In this document: positions 1 through 10,004 of the stretch, piece by piece
Numbering within the stretch: the first letter of the stretch is position 1
How the letters are laid out: each line of letters opens with the position of its first letter
NCBI GenBank assembly: GCA_036873135.1
Contig: JAPTYO010000009.1
Span: 28,107,756 to 28,171,755 of the forward strand
Origin: Clarkia xantiana subsp. parviflora
Taxonomy: Eukaryota > Streptophyta > Magnoliopsida > Myrtales > Onagraceae
Length of the DNA stretch: 64,000 nt
Reading direction: 5' to 3'
Position numbers and translations under genes: made by a program
Notes under the pieces: generated by a model
What the model was told of the DNA's origin: nothing
What the model saw: only the letters and a program-made list of their open reading frames with translations
The model's database searches: none

Positions 1-443
1 GTTGTGCGACATACAGTCTCGTAGGATATTGCACCCATACGGGGTGCTAGTGTAGGTCTCGGAGAGATCGGGAACAGATATATCGAGTCCCCGAAGTTGT
101 CAACCACTTGTGGCCTCTCCCTTGCCTATATAAAGACCTTGGTTCTGGTCTAAGGAAACATAACTCATGCAAGTTTCCTCCTACCTCATATACTATACAT
201 AGAGAGCTCTAGTCTCGTCTTAGGGTTATCATCAGTGGAGACCGAGGTACGCTCCGCCTTAGTGACGTATCTCTCCGACTGGCATCCCCGCCACCGCTGT
301 GATTCCGAACCGACTCCGACGATCCGCTTCCACCGACGCAAACCGACACGTTCGAGGGTAACATATGGTTCATATATCTACCGTATTGTTTACGTACTAA
401 TTCGATTGTTGGTTTGCTTGTGCATGTACGTCGTTTTCCTACA
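1..443 (+). repeat. Copia 5' LTR, 3' portion
   Basis: The sequence reads like the right part of an LTR. A TATA box (CCTATATAAAG, about 124-134) is followed by a transcribed stretch that ends in ACA at 443, directly before a primer-binding site. The left end lies outside the window, so the length and the TSD cannot be read. It belongs to the Copia element whose gag remnant starts near 2625. No second copy of this LTR is visible in the window. Confidence 0.75.
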
Positions 444-457
444 TTGGTATCAGAGCC
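444..457 (+). other. Primer-binding site (tRNA-iMet type) of the first Copia element
   Basis: TTGGTATCAGAGCC follows the LTR end directly. It matches the 3' end of plant initiator tRNA-Met, the usual primer for Copia reverse transcription. It fixes the + orientation of the element and the LTR boundary at 443. Confidence 0.85.
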
Positions 458-2624
458 GAAGGTTCGGTCTCCGGCTCCGGCACATCTTTGTGACGGTTAT
501 GCCGAACTCCTACCGATTTTCGGAGTTTTCGTTGTCCCGCCCATTTCGGATGTGTCCGACCTATCATCTATGAGCATATTGCTGCTCATTAACACCCAAG
601 AAAGTTCGCAGCCGCGAAGATAGCGAACTCCCGGCGAACCCCGACGAAAATCGGTCGTTTTCATGGCCAAGCGTGGCCGCGAACTCCCACTCTATTTGAG
701 CGTTCGTTGCTCGGTTCGTTTACTATGTGTTCGAACTAACATACATGAGTTTTTGGCGCTCATTACCACTCCAGTAAGGTCGCATTCGCAAGGGCTACGG
801 ACCCGAACGAACCCCGACGAAATTTGTTCAATTTTGTGTTCAAACGTGGCCGTGAAACTCTCACTCCATATCATGACGCGTGGTGGCTCTCATAGGTGCG
901 TCATGAGCATGGAAGATGAATTTTTCCATCACCAACTCACACGATATTTTAAGTAAATTTCATTTTTGTTGCCGGAAATGAGTTTTCTGATAAACGGTTA
1001 CCACAATGTCACCGGTGATATGTCGCCGATAACGGTTGCAAGTAAAAACGGTTGGTTAGAGAGTGGGAGTAGTGACCACTAATTTCGGGTGGGTTATAGT
1101 TGCATGGTGGGAAGTTACATCAAGTTTTTCTATGTGAAATTCGGGTGAAGAAGATGATGTAACGGGCGGGGCGGATATTATTTTATTATTCGGGTCGGCT
1201 GGTCTGATTTAAGAAAAAATCACGTGGGTTGTTTTTGGACCTTCACGTGAGCAACTTTAATTCCAAAGCTGAACTGAGCTTTATTTTTTTCTAAAGTTTG
1301 GGCCGAATTTATTTATTTATTTTTCGTTGGGCCTATTTATCTAATTTTCTGGGCTGTGAATCACTTTTGTAATCAACCGAGTTGACTTCAGTCAAACTCA
1401 TATTTTTTCAAAAAAAAAAAAAAAAATCGGTCCAATTTTATTTTATTTGTTTTAAAATGGGACAGAATATTTTATTACACTTTTGTCCTAATCTTTTCAT
1501 AGCAATGTAATGCGTGCTTAATTTTTTTAGTATCATGTAATGGATGCTATTTTGTTTAGCATTATATTACTAAAATTGCATGTTGGCCCCCGTAGTTTGA
1601 ATATGTTTCAACAACAAGCGAAATATGTTTTCGCAAAGTCTTAGGAGACTCGATTGTAATATTCTTGAGTTGAAATTGAGGAAATAATTATGTCTAGAAA
1701 GACCGAGCTTGAAGTGGAAACTAGACGCCGCGCCCCCTCCTCCCCGGCCTTGGAATTACGGTTCTGTTTAAGAAACGGGAGTGTTGGGGCCTGTCTCGCG
1801 AACTCTTCGGTCTACTTGGGAATGTTCCTCTAAACGTAACTTCTGAGAATTTACATGAGAGTCCTAAGTCTTTTAAATGATTTTTATGCGAGTTTGTCTT
1901 GCTATATCCGAAATGGGGTGCTAGATTTTAGTTATGTATTAAGCATGATACTTGTTAATTTGTTTAACATCCATGTATATGTACATTTTGTGAGCATGCA
2001 TGTTTTTCTTATAATGACATGATTTTGCTAAGCATGATACATGTTGATTTTTATTTATGGTATCCATGTATATTAATATTTCAGATGCATGCTAGGATGA
2101 TTTATTATGTCATGTCACTGTCCAAATCATCATTCATATAAGCATGTTTGAATATTTCATGTTTAGTTCATGCTAATTTGTTTAGTATCCTTGTATATAT
2201 CAATCTAGAGAGCATGTTTTACTCGATTGATACTTGTTATATGCTAAGTATGATCAAGATGATTCGTGTAGAATCCATGTGTAAGTCAACATTGAGAGCA
2301 TGTTAACTTGCTTAATGATTATTACATATTTAGTATTTCACATGTTGTAGTTAGTCTTGCATGAATAAGCTAAATCATGATTGCATGTTGACGTAATCAA
2401 TGTGGTTGGAACTTGACTTGATTATTGACTAAAATTGATTCTCGCTAAGCATGTACTTTGGACGATGATTGGGAACATAGTGAACTTTTGACTCCGGGGC
2501 ATGCTTGCTTTAATTAATTCAGTCAATAAAAAAGTTGGGTGTAACATGTGTAAGTATAATGAACAATAAGTCTTGGATGCCTTGTTTAATGATCTGATAA
2601 GATGTTATCTCTTTTGTGTGAAGG
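458..2624 (+). other. Long non-coding leader of the first Copia element
   Basis: About 2.2 kb between the PBS and the gag remnant has no convincing coding frame. The 458-960 part is GC-richer and repeats CCGGCGAACCCCGACGAAA-like phrases. 1411-1427 is an A-run. From about 1930 to 2330 an approximately 100-bp phrase recurs about four times in diverged form: AGCATGATAC, then a TTGTTTA-like stretch, then ATCCATGTATAT, then GAGCATG. Long leaders are common in plant Copia elements; the repeats here look like an old minisatellite. Confidence 0.55.
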
Positions 2625-2986
2625 ATGACATCGATCCTCCAATATGTTGTTGCTAAACTTAGATGTGCGCTAAAGTTGAATGGTGATAACTCTTAGGTAT
2701 GGCAGGAGAAAGTTGTGTACTTGCTCCAAATGCTAGAAATTCTGGAGACCATATTCAATGACATGGAAAAGCCTAAAGCAGGGAATGTTGCCCAGCAGAG
2801 GCGAGACCTGAGATTCTATGAAGCCTGATAAGTGCAGAATTTCACCGCGTGTATCATTTGTTGAGTGCTACGAATGATAGTATGTTCAAGGAACTTCAAG
2901 GTTATCAGAGTGGTATGACACTTTGAGACGACTTGAATAAGAAATTTAGTTTCCATTCCACATAAAGGAAAGTGTTCCTGACTGTG
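2625..2986 (+). pseudogene. Copia gag remnant, first part (interrupted by the CRM-like element)
   Basis: Starting at ATG 2625, one frame reads a decayed Copia gag (UBN2-type capsid). KLNGDN, then stop, VWQEKVVYLL, MLEILETI and RRDLRFYEA are recognisable, with stop codons at the position of the expected tyrosine and after FYEA. A second frame continues with YHLLSATNDSMFKELQGYQSG. It is therefore frameshifted and non-functional. The reading breaks exactly at 2986/2987, where the CRM-like LTR starts, and resumes after 8078 in the same protein family. Gag of this family forms the virus-like particle that packages the RNA. Confidence 0.7.
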
Positions 2987-3351
2987 TGATGCAGGCGGAA
3001 CCGATTAGACTTCGAAGATTTTTTGCCGTGAATAGTGTTTTTTTCAGGCGGATGTTCGGATTTTGGGCGCGTGAATAGTGTTTTTCGGGCAAAAATGGGT
3101 TTTGCCATCATCTGAGGCCTCAAAATCGCGTTTTATGTTATTTCGGGTCAATTTTGCAGTTTTCAATTTATTTGGGTTCGTTATTTTCGGTTATTTCATA
3201 GATTAGAGTTTTCTATTTAAGACATTTTTGGCCGAATTTTACAGTCAGTTATTTGATAAATCAGAAAATCGAGGTTTTTTTCCTCAACCTTGCGTTCGAT
3301 TTCGTATTGCTTTCGATTTCTGCGCATCTATCCCACCATCACGCTGCATCA
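2987..3351 (+). repeat. 5' LTR of the CRM-like element
   Basis: 365 bp, TGATGC...GCATCA. It contains GTGAATAGTGTTTTT twice and a TATTTAAG box near 3215. Compared with the 3' LTR (419 bp) it lacks about 54 bp around 3090-3105, where the 3' copy carries a stretch containing GATTCAAAATCACGGCTACG. The rest aligns closely, so the length difference is mainly one indel. Confidence 0.85.
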
Positions 3352-3383
3352 GATTGGTATCAGATTCCAGTCAATCCTGCGCG

Positions 3384-5289
3384 ATGCCACCGAACGTCCA
3401 GGTCAAGCTGCTGCAGGCCAACAACCGGCGGGCAACGATGAATGGCAACGTTTCTACGACCTACAACAACGTCAGATTGATGATCTGACACAGCGACTTG
3501 AGGAAGTCCATAATCGTGAAGATGATGAGACCCCCTATGCTGAAAACCCTTTCCCGAGACATCGCCAACCAACACAAGACCGGCGTTGGGAACTAGGGTT
3601 TCAGATGGACATACCGGAATTCAATGGTGGCCTTAAAGGTGATGACTTTATCGATTAACTGGCTCAAGTGGAAGAATTACTGGAATACAAGGAGGTTCCA
3701 GACGACAAGCGTGTGCTCCTGGTTGCAACCCGTCTGCGTGGACACGCGCAAGCCTGGTGGCAACAATTGAAGAATTCTCGTGTTCGTCAGGGTAAGGCGA
3801 AGATCACATCTTGGGACAAATTTAAGAGGAAGCTTAAGGTTGTGTTCATGCCATATAATTACGAAAGGGAATTTTATCAACGCTTTCAACTTCTTCGTCA
3901 AGGCGCTCGTTCCGTTGATGAATATACTTAGGAATTCTACCAGCTGCAGTCTCGCACTGACCTTTCCGAATCCTCTGAACATATGGTTTCTCGTTATATC
4001 GGTGGTCTGCGTGTGCAATTGCAGGACGTACTCAATATTTTTGATCCTCTGAGTGTGTCTGAAGCTTATCAACGTGCTTTACAAGCAGAAAAGAAAGCTG
4101 CTCGGCGTGCCAATACTGGGTTTCGCCAATCCAGTTCCAGTGGTCCATCTACACCCACTCCCCGCGGAACCACCGAGCAACCAACCCTCCCACCAGTTCG
4201 AGCCTCTATGGCACCTCCCCAAGGTCGCGGTGGCGGCGGACTGCGCTGCTTCAAGTGTGGTGAACCTGGCCATCGACAATCAGAGTGTCGGAAATCAGCA
4301 ACGGGCACACGAGGTCTTTTCACTGACACTGCTGGAGAGGTAACTGATTATGATGCTAATTATGATAATCCTGTCTATGATACCTATGATGATGTGGCTG
4401 AAGAGCATGTCGCTGGAGATACTTGTGATCTTTTAATGGTGTTGCGCACATTCCTAACGCCTCGAGCCCCAGAAGCAGATGCTACTTCGCTGCACACCAA
4501 CCTTTTCCAGTCAACGTGCACTATCAGGGGAAAGGTGTGCAGCTTCATTATCGACACAGGCAGTTGCGAGAACGTGATTTCAGATATGGAATTAACGAAG
4601 TTGGGTCTTACTGTGGACAATCATCTGAAGCCATATAAGGTTGCTTGGCTCAAAAAAGGTATGGATATCACTGTCTCTAAACGTGCTATTGTGCAGTTCT
4701 CTATTGGCACTACATATAATGATCAGATATCCTGTGATTTGGTTCCTATGGATGCTTGTCATTTACTTCATGGTCGTCCCTGGCAATATGACCTTGATGT
4801 GCAGCATAGCGGTCGTTCAAACACCTATTCCTTCTTATTTCATGGCAAGAAAATAGTGTTGGTTCCGAGCAAGCCTCGCACTACACCTGTCGCGTGCGAA
4901 CATAAACAAACTACATTATTATCTCGTGCCCCTTTTCAGGCTGCGATGAAGGACTCAAAAATAGTGTATTTGTTATTTTCTCATGAAATTGGAGCTAATC
5001 ATTCTGCAGATGTGCCGATAGCAGTTCAGACTTTACTGAAGGAATTTGATGACGTATTCCCTGAGTCCCTCCCACCTAAGTTGCCCCCTCTACGGGATAT
5101 TCAGCACCAGATTGATCTAGTTCCTGGTGCGGCTCTGCTTAATCGGCCGCATTATCGGATGAGCCCGAAGGAACATGAGGAGCCGCGTAGGCAAGTTGAA
5201 GAATTACTCACTAAGGGTCACATTCGTGAGAGCCTTAGTCCCTGCGCTGTCCCAACCCTCCTCACCCCCAAAAAGGAGGCACCTGGCGC
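3384..5289 (+). pseudogene. gag-protease of the CRM-like element, broken
   Basis: The probable start is ATG 3384 (MPP), after which the frame shifts near 3399. The main frame reads through 5323 with in-frame stops at 3656-3658 and 3929-3931. It encodes, in order, a helical N-terminus, the capsid (WELGFQMDIPEFNGGL, AWWQQLKNSR, RYIGGLRVQLQDVLN), a basic linker, one CCHC zinc knuckle (CFKCGEPGHRQSEC, about 4252-4293) and an aspartic protease with DTGSC (about 4555-4569). The start of the reverse transcriptase follows ([14 protein letters not shown]). Near 5270-5280 one base is missing within the codons after PKK, which throws the RT into another frame. Three independent lesions make this a pseudogene. 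Confidence 0.8.
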
Positions 5290-6534
5290 ATGTGTGTCGA
5301 CAATCGGGCAATCAATAAAATAACGATAGGCTATAGTTTTCCTATTCCTCGTTTGGATGACTTATTGGATCAACTAGGTGGTGCTTGCGTGTTCAGCAAA
5401 CTGGATTTAAAGAGTGGTTACCATCAGATTCGGATCCGATTGGGGGACAAATGGAAGACAGCTTTTAAAACTCGTGAGGGTTTATATGAGTGGCTTGTGA
5501 TGCCTTTCAGGCTTTCGAATGCGCCTAGCACCTTCATGCGTGTGATGAATCAAGCCCTTCGTCCGTTCATTGGAAAGTTTGTTGTCGTTTATTTCGATGA
5601 CATCTTGATCTATAGCAGCAGCCCGGAGGAACACCTCAACCATTTGAGGGAAGTATTATTGGTCATGCGCAAACACAAGTTCTTTGCTGCTGTTGCTAAA
5701 TGTGACTTCATGACCTCGTCAACCAAATTTCTCGGATATGTCATCTCTAATGAAGGACTTCGTGCTGATCCGAGCAAAATTAGTTCTATCGAGCAGTGGG
5801 CACAACCCACGTCAATCACTGAGGTGCGTAGCTTTCACGGTTTGGCGTCCTTTTATCGATGCTTTATACCTCATTTCAGCGGAATCATGGCTCCTATCAC
5901 GGATTGTATGAAGGGCACGAAGTTTCATTGGATTCCTGAGGCTGACGCGGCATTCCATGAGGTAAAGCAAAAGTTAACCTCTGCTCCCATACTGGTGCTC
6001 CCAGATTTTACCCAACCATTTGAACTTCACTGTGACGCCTCCAAGACTGGTATTGGCGCTGTCCTTAGCCAGGCTGGATGCCCTGTGGCTTATTTTATTG
6101 AGAAGTTGTTTGGTGCTAAGCTTCGTTTCAGTACTAATGTCATGGAGTTTTATGCCGTGGTCCAAGCGGTGAAGCACTGGCATCACTATCTTTTCCAGCG
6201 GGAGTTTGTTCTTTACACTGACCACGACTCCCTCAAACACCTCGGCAGTCAAGATAAGGTTTCTCACAGACATGCCTCTTGGCTCTCTTATCTGCAGCAG
6301 TTCACTTTTTTGATTAAACACAAGGCGGGGGTTGCTAATCGTGTGGCTGATGCCCTGAGTTGGCGCCATGGTCTCCTTGCTGAAATGCGCCTTCAGGTAC
6401 CCTGTTTTGAATCATTCGCTGAATTATATGTTGATGATGCATTCTTTTCCGGTGTGCTTGCAAAGATCCAAGCAGGGGAGCATATTGATTTTCTTATGGA
6501 GGATGGGTTTATTTTTCGTGGCACCCAACTATGA
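5290..6534 (+). pseudogene. Reverse transcriptase and RNase H of the CRM-like element
   Basis: A 414-codon open stretch carries most of the [15 protein letters not shown], the fingers-palm region, and the catalytic YFDD in [13 protein letters not shown]. It then reads through the RNase H-like domain ([33 protein letters not shown]). It lacks its own start because the upstream frame was lost by a one-base deletion just before [14 protein letters not shown] has R where the family has G, and DALSW has W where R is usual. It ends at TGA 6532-6534, just before the integrase zinc finger. Confidence 0.82.
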
Positions 6535-7676
6535 ATTCATGATTGCAACCTTCAGGCAAAGATTATCCAAGAGTTACATAACGAGGGTCACGTGGGATGT
6601 GATCGTACTCTTCAGCTTGTGTCCGCCTCTTATTACTGGCCCTCGATGAGAAAATAGGTGGCTAAGTTCGTGGCTTGATGTCGTATTTGTCAACTAGCTA
6701 AGGGGGCCTCGACTAATGCGGAACTCTATATGTCGCTGCCCATTCAAACGCAACCATGGTCCGATGTTAGCATGGACTTTGTCCTGGTCTTCCTCGTACT
6801 CAGCGCGGGAACGACTCTATCTATGTCGTGGTTGATCATTTTTCGAAGATGGCTCATTTTATTCCATGTAAGCGCACGGCGGATGCTATAAATGTCGCTC
6901 AGTTGTATTTTCGTGATGTCTATCGTCTGCATGGCCTTCCAGCATCCATTGTCTCAGATAGAGACACTCGTTTTCTTAGCCACTTCTGGAGGAGCTTATG
7001 GCGCTTGGTCAACACCCAACTGAACTTCAGTAGTGCTTATCATCCTAAAACATATGGGCAAACTGAGGTGGTGAATCGCTCTCTCGGCAACCTTTTGCGC
7101 AGCTTGGTAGGTGACCATTTGAAGTCATGGGATCTGAAGTTGTCCCAAGCAGAATTCGCACACAATCACGCTGTCAACCGTAGCACGGGCTTCAGTCCTT
7201 TTCATGTGGTATATTCCCCTAGGGGTCCGCTTGACTTGCTCACATTACCTAGCAAGGTCCATGCTCATGCTACAGCCGAGGATTTCATATCACAGCTTCA
7301 CTAGGTCCATCAGACGACCCATACCCGACTGACCGCACATACTGCCCAATACAAAGCACATGTTGATCTTAAACGGCGAGTGGTAGAGTTTGAAGTTGGC
7401 AATTTTGTGTGGGCTATTCTTACCAAGGATCGTTTTCCTGCTCACGGGTATAGTAAGTTGGCGGCGAAGAAGACTGGCCCCGTGGAGATTGTAGAGAAGA
7501 TAAATCCTAATGCTTACCGCCTTCAACTGCCCGGAAATATCCATACCTCAGATGTTTTCAACATGAAGCAGCTTATTCCGTTTGCTGGCGATAACCATCC
7601 CGACGATGACCCGGCCCTAGATTCGAGGACGAATCCTGTCTACCCCGGAGGGAATGATGCAGGCGGAACCGATTAG
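6535..7676 (+). pseudogene. Integrase of the CRM-like element, broken; C-terminus runs into the 3' LTR
   Basis: After the stop at 6532, the zinc-binding HHCC region and the first catalytic Asp (DVSMDFVL) can be read only across stops and frame changes. The core is open at 6828-7304: VVDHFSKMAHFI, SDRDTRF with the second Asp, and TEVVNR with the catalytic Glu. A stop follows at 7302-7304, and then the C-terminal domain (7380-7676: VEFEVGNFVW, GPVEIVEKI, TSDVFNMKQLIPF). The frame ends PVYPGGNDAGGTD at 7676, inside the 3' LTR that starts at 7655. In the CRM lineage the pol ORF is known to reach into the 3' LTR. No classical chromodomain is visible. Confidence 0.75.
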
Positions 7677-8073
7677 ACTTCGAAATTTTTTGGCCGTGAA
7701 TAGTGTTTTTTTTTCAGGCGGACATTCGGATTTTGGCGCGTGAATAGTGTTTTTCGGGCTGAGGTGGGTTTCCGATTCAAAATCACGGCTACGCCTTGTT
7801 GTACGCTGCTTTTTGGCCAAATTCCATCATCTGAGGCCTAAAAATCGCGTTTTATGTTATTTCGGGTCATTTTTGCAGTTTTCAATTTATTTGGGATTTG
7901 TTCGTTATTTTTGGTTATTTCATAGATTAGGATTTTCTATTTAAGACATTGTTGGCCAAATTTTACAGTCAGTTATGTGATAAATCAGAAAATCGAGGTT
8001 TTTCCTCAACCCTGCGTTCGATTTCGTATTGCTTTCGATTTCTGTGCATCTATCCCACCATCACGCTGCATCA
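7655..8073 (+). repeat. 3' LTR of the CRM-like element
   Basis: 419 bp, TGATGCAGG...CTGCATCA, followed by TSD CTGTG (8074-8078). It is collinear with 2987-3351 but carries about 54 bp more in its first third. Being the longer copy, it probably keeps the ancestral form. Confidence 0.85.
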
Positions 8074-8078
8074 CTGTG

Positions 8079-8560
8079 TGATCCGCTTCTTATAAGAGGC
8101 AACTTGAACACTCTCTGAGGTTACATATTTGGCATATGGCTGAGATGATAACTGAACTCAGGCACGCTGGTAATATATTCACTAAAAGGTAGAAACTCCA
8201 GGTTGTAATCAGCTCCTTACACGATTCGTGGAAGCATGTAAAAATGCATTTGTCTCGCTCTAGTTGGGCTGCCACTCTAGAAGACGTCGAGCGACTTCTA
8301 AAGCTAGAAGAGGAAAGACATATGAGTAAGTGATCTCTGGCCGAGTTGCATGTGGCGACTTCCTCCAAAGCCAATAGAGATTAAAGAGACAATATTGTGG
8401 TAAGAATGATGAGCATGATAGGTCCAGTTAGAAATCGAAGATGAATGAATTAGCGAGCGGAAGCGTCCGCACTATGTCCTAATGGCTAAGAAAAGTGCTA
8501 TAGTTGTAGCCGATAGGTTACTACACAAAGAAATGCACTTCTCTGAAGTGTCATGTATGT
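8079..8560 (+). pseudogene. Copia gag remnant, second part, with zinc knuckle
   Basis: This continues the gag interrupted at 2986. The frame reads MAEMITELRHAGNIFTKR, stop, then KLQVVISSLHDSWKH, TLEDVERLLKLEEERHMSK, which is the C-terminal half of the UBN2-type capsid. After a stop, a decayed CCHC knuckle (CYSCSR, stop, then TTQRNA, with KKC-type residues mutated) is seen around 8505-8545. Several stops make it non-functional. No protease, integrase or RT could be recognised downstream. Confidence 0.6.
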
Positions 8561-9413
8561 CTTGATGCTTAAACTAGTAGACTATTGAGTTTCTAGTTCG
8601 AGCAATTTGTCTATGAGTTGTGACTCAGGATTAAGCCATGGACAAGAAGATTTGTAGTTGATCTTCAAAAATTCAACTAAATTATGCTAGGTACGGAAGC
8701 TCGAGCTGCAGCCGAATGAGTTGGCATCCACAAGCTATGTCTATGTGACAAACGAGTAACGCCTTACTATTCTGGCTGAATTGCTGATTTCTGTCTTTAT
8801 TTATGTTAGACCTAGTTTTTCATTTAAGATTTCAATGACATTGAGTTTGTGTATAAATGGTCAGTTCCGGTGGATTTATTGTATATCACAGCTACATCTA
8901 GCAATGATTTCAATATATCCAAATATTTGTCACAAGTTTGCTAGCGACAAGACCGGAAGCCTTGTGTAGGCATCCAGAATAAGTTCAAATTAGATATCTA
9001 CTAGCCCATATTTGTTGTGGGAAGGCTTAAATATGTTTTGCATCTTGTATATTTATTTGATATTCTACAGATGGTTAATGAGTCTTGTGGTTGAATTGAA
9101 TAGATAAAGAACTTGTGGTTCTCATATACGTTAAGACGGTGGTTAGCTCATCGACTTGACTTATAAAGATACGTCATATAAACAGATAGTTCAATACGTT
9201 GACTATTTTTTTTGGCACTATGAAACATACACTTGTTGCTAGAAGACGTAGGTGATACGCTTCTAAAGATGGTTTAGCCAGTGACAACATTGGTCCAATA
9301 ATGCATTGCCTATGGTAATATCCGGGACTCTCCACATGGATGACCCACCTTATATCGAGACGAATGTTTGTCAACTTGATCAAGTGCCTAAATTTATTTG
9401 CATACCACTTCAT
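8561..9413. other. Decayed tail of the first Copia element, no gene
   Basis: AT-rich sequence with only short, unrelated open stretches. It probably continues the old Copia internal region, because the gag remnant leads into it, but I see no conserved motif after the zinc knuckle. It ends where the next Copia LTR starts at 9414. Confidence 0.4.
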
Positions 9414-10004
9414 TGTAAGCATATGGTGATGGGCACCGTAGTTGGTAGCCCATAATATGTATAGTTTACCTAAGGAAATTAGGTATATGTCACGTAATTG
9501 GGCTGGACTCAAATCCTAATTGACATGAGAGGCCAAAATTGGGCCTCCCTATGAATAGAGGCCGGCCGAACTATGGAGTGGGCAAAGTGGACTTTTGTCC
9601 ACTTTGCTCCTCCTATAAATACATTGTGTTAGGGGATTTTTAGGGTTAATCAATATTTCCTCATTAGAGTGTTTTAGAGAGAAAAACCCTCCACCCCACA
9701 CAAGGGTTTCGGCCGAACCATTCCCACTAAAGGGTGAGCCAATTTGCTTTCTAGCAAACACTCCAGAGATCTGTCCCCTTGCCAAGAATCGATCAGAGGC
9801 TTTGTTGTGGAGAACATACCACGTAGGGCTTCCTTAACCAGAACCTCTACGGGTGCTGACCGAAGGATCATGAACTCCCTGCAGGAAGGATCTTTAGACT
9901 ACTGACATTGTTTGAGGTATGTGAGAATCTTCCGCGGCGTAATTTCGATTACTAGCATGTACTACGATTTAATGTTCGTAGTGATTCCTCCCCGTAATCT
10001 AACA
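9414..10004 (+). repeat. Copia LTR, family TGTAAGCATATG, copy 1 (5' LTR)
   Basis: 591 bp from TGTAAGCATATGG to CCCCGTAATCTAACA. TATA box CCTCCTATAAATA lies near 9610. The LTR is followed at once by a PBS (TTGGTATCAAAGC, 10005-10017), so this is the 5' LTR of a + strand Copia element. The same LTR family recurs at 30185-36173 (interrupted), 59334-59925, and in reverse at 59131-59333. Copy 1 differs visibly from the others, with several indels and substitutions, so it is not their direct partner. Confidence 0.85.

Larger units (their letters stand above)
2987..8073 (+). mobile_element. CRM-like Ty3/Gypsy retrotransposon, complete but defective
   Basis: A 5087-bp element with LTRs at 2987-3351 and 7655-8073 that begin TGATGCAGG and end CTGCATCA. 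It is flanked by the perfect 5-bp TSD CTGTG (2982-2986 and 8074-8078). A PBS, GATTGGTATCAGATTCC, follows the left LTR, and a purine tract, CCGGAGGGAA, precedes the right LTR. Gag, RT and integrase phrases resemble centromeric retrotransposon (CRM) proteins, for example IPEFNGGL, RYIGGLRVQLQD and [15 protein letters not shown] at the LTR start is also typical of CRM. The coding region has several stops and frameshifts, so the copy is dead. It sits inside the gag of an older Copia element. Clade assignment is from remembered family features, without a phylogeny. Confidence 0.85.
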
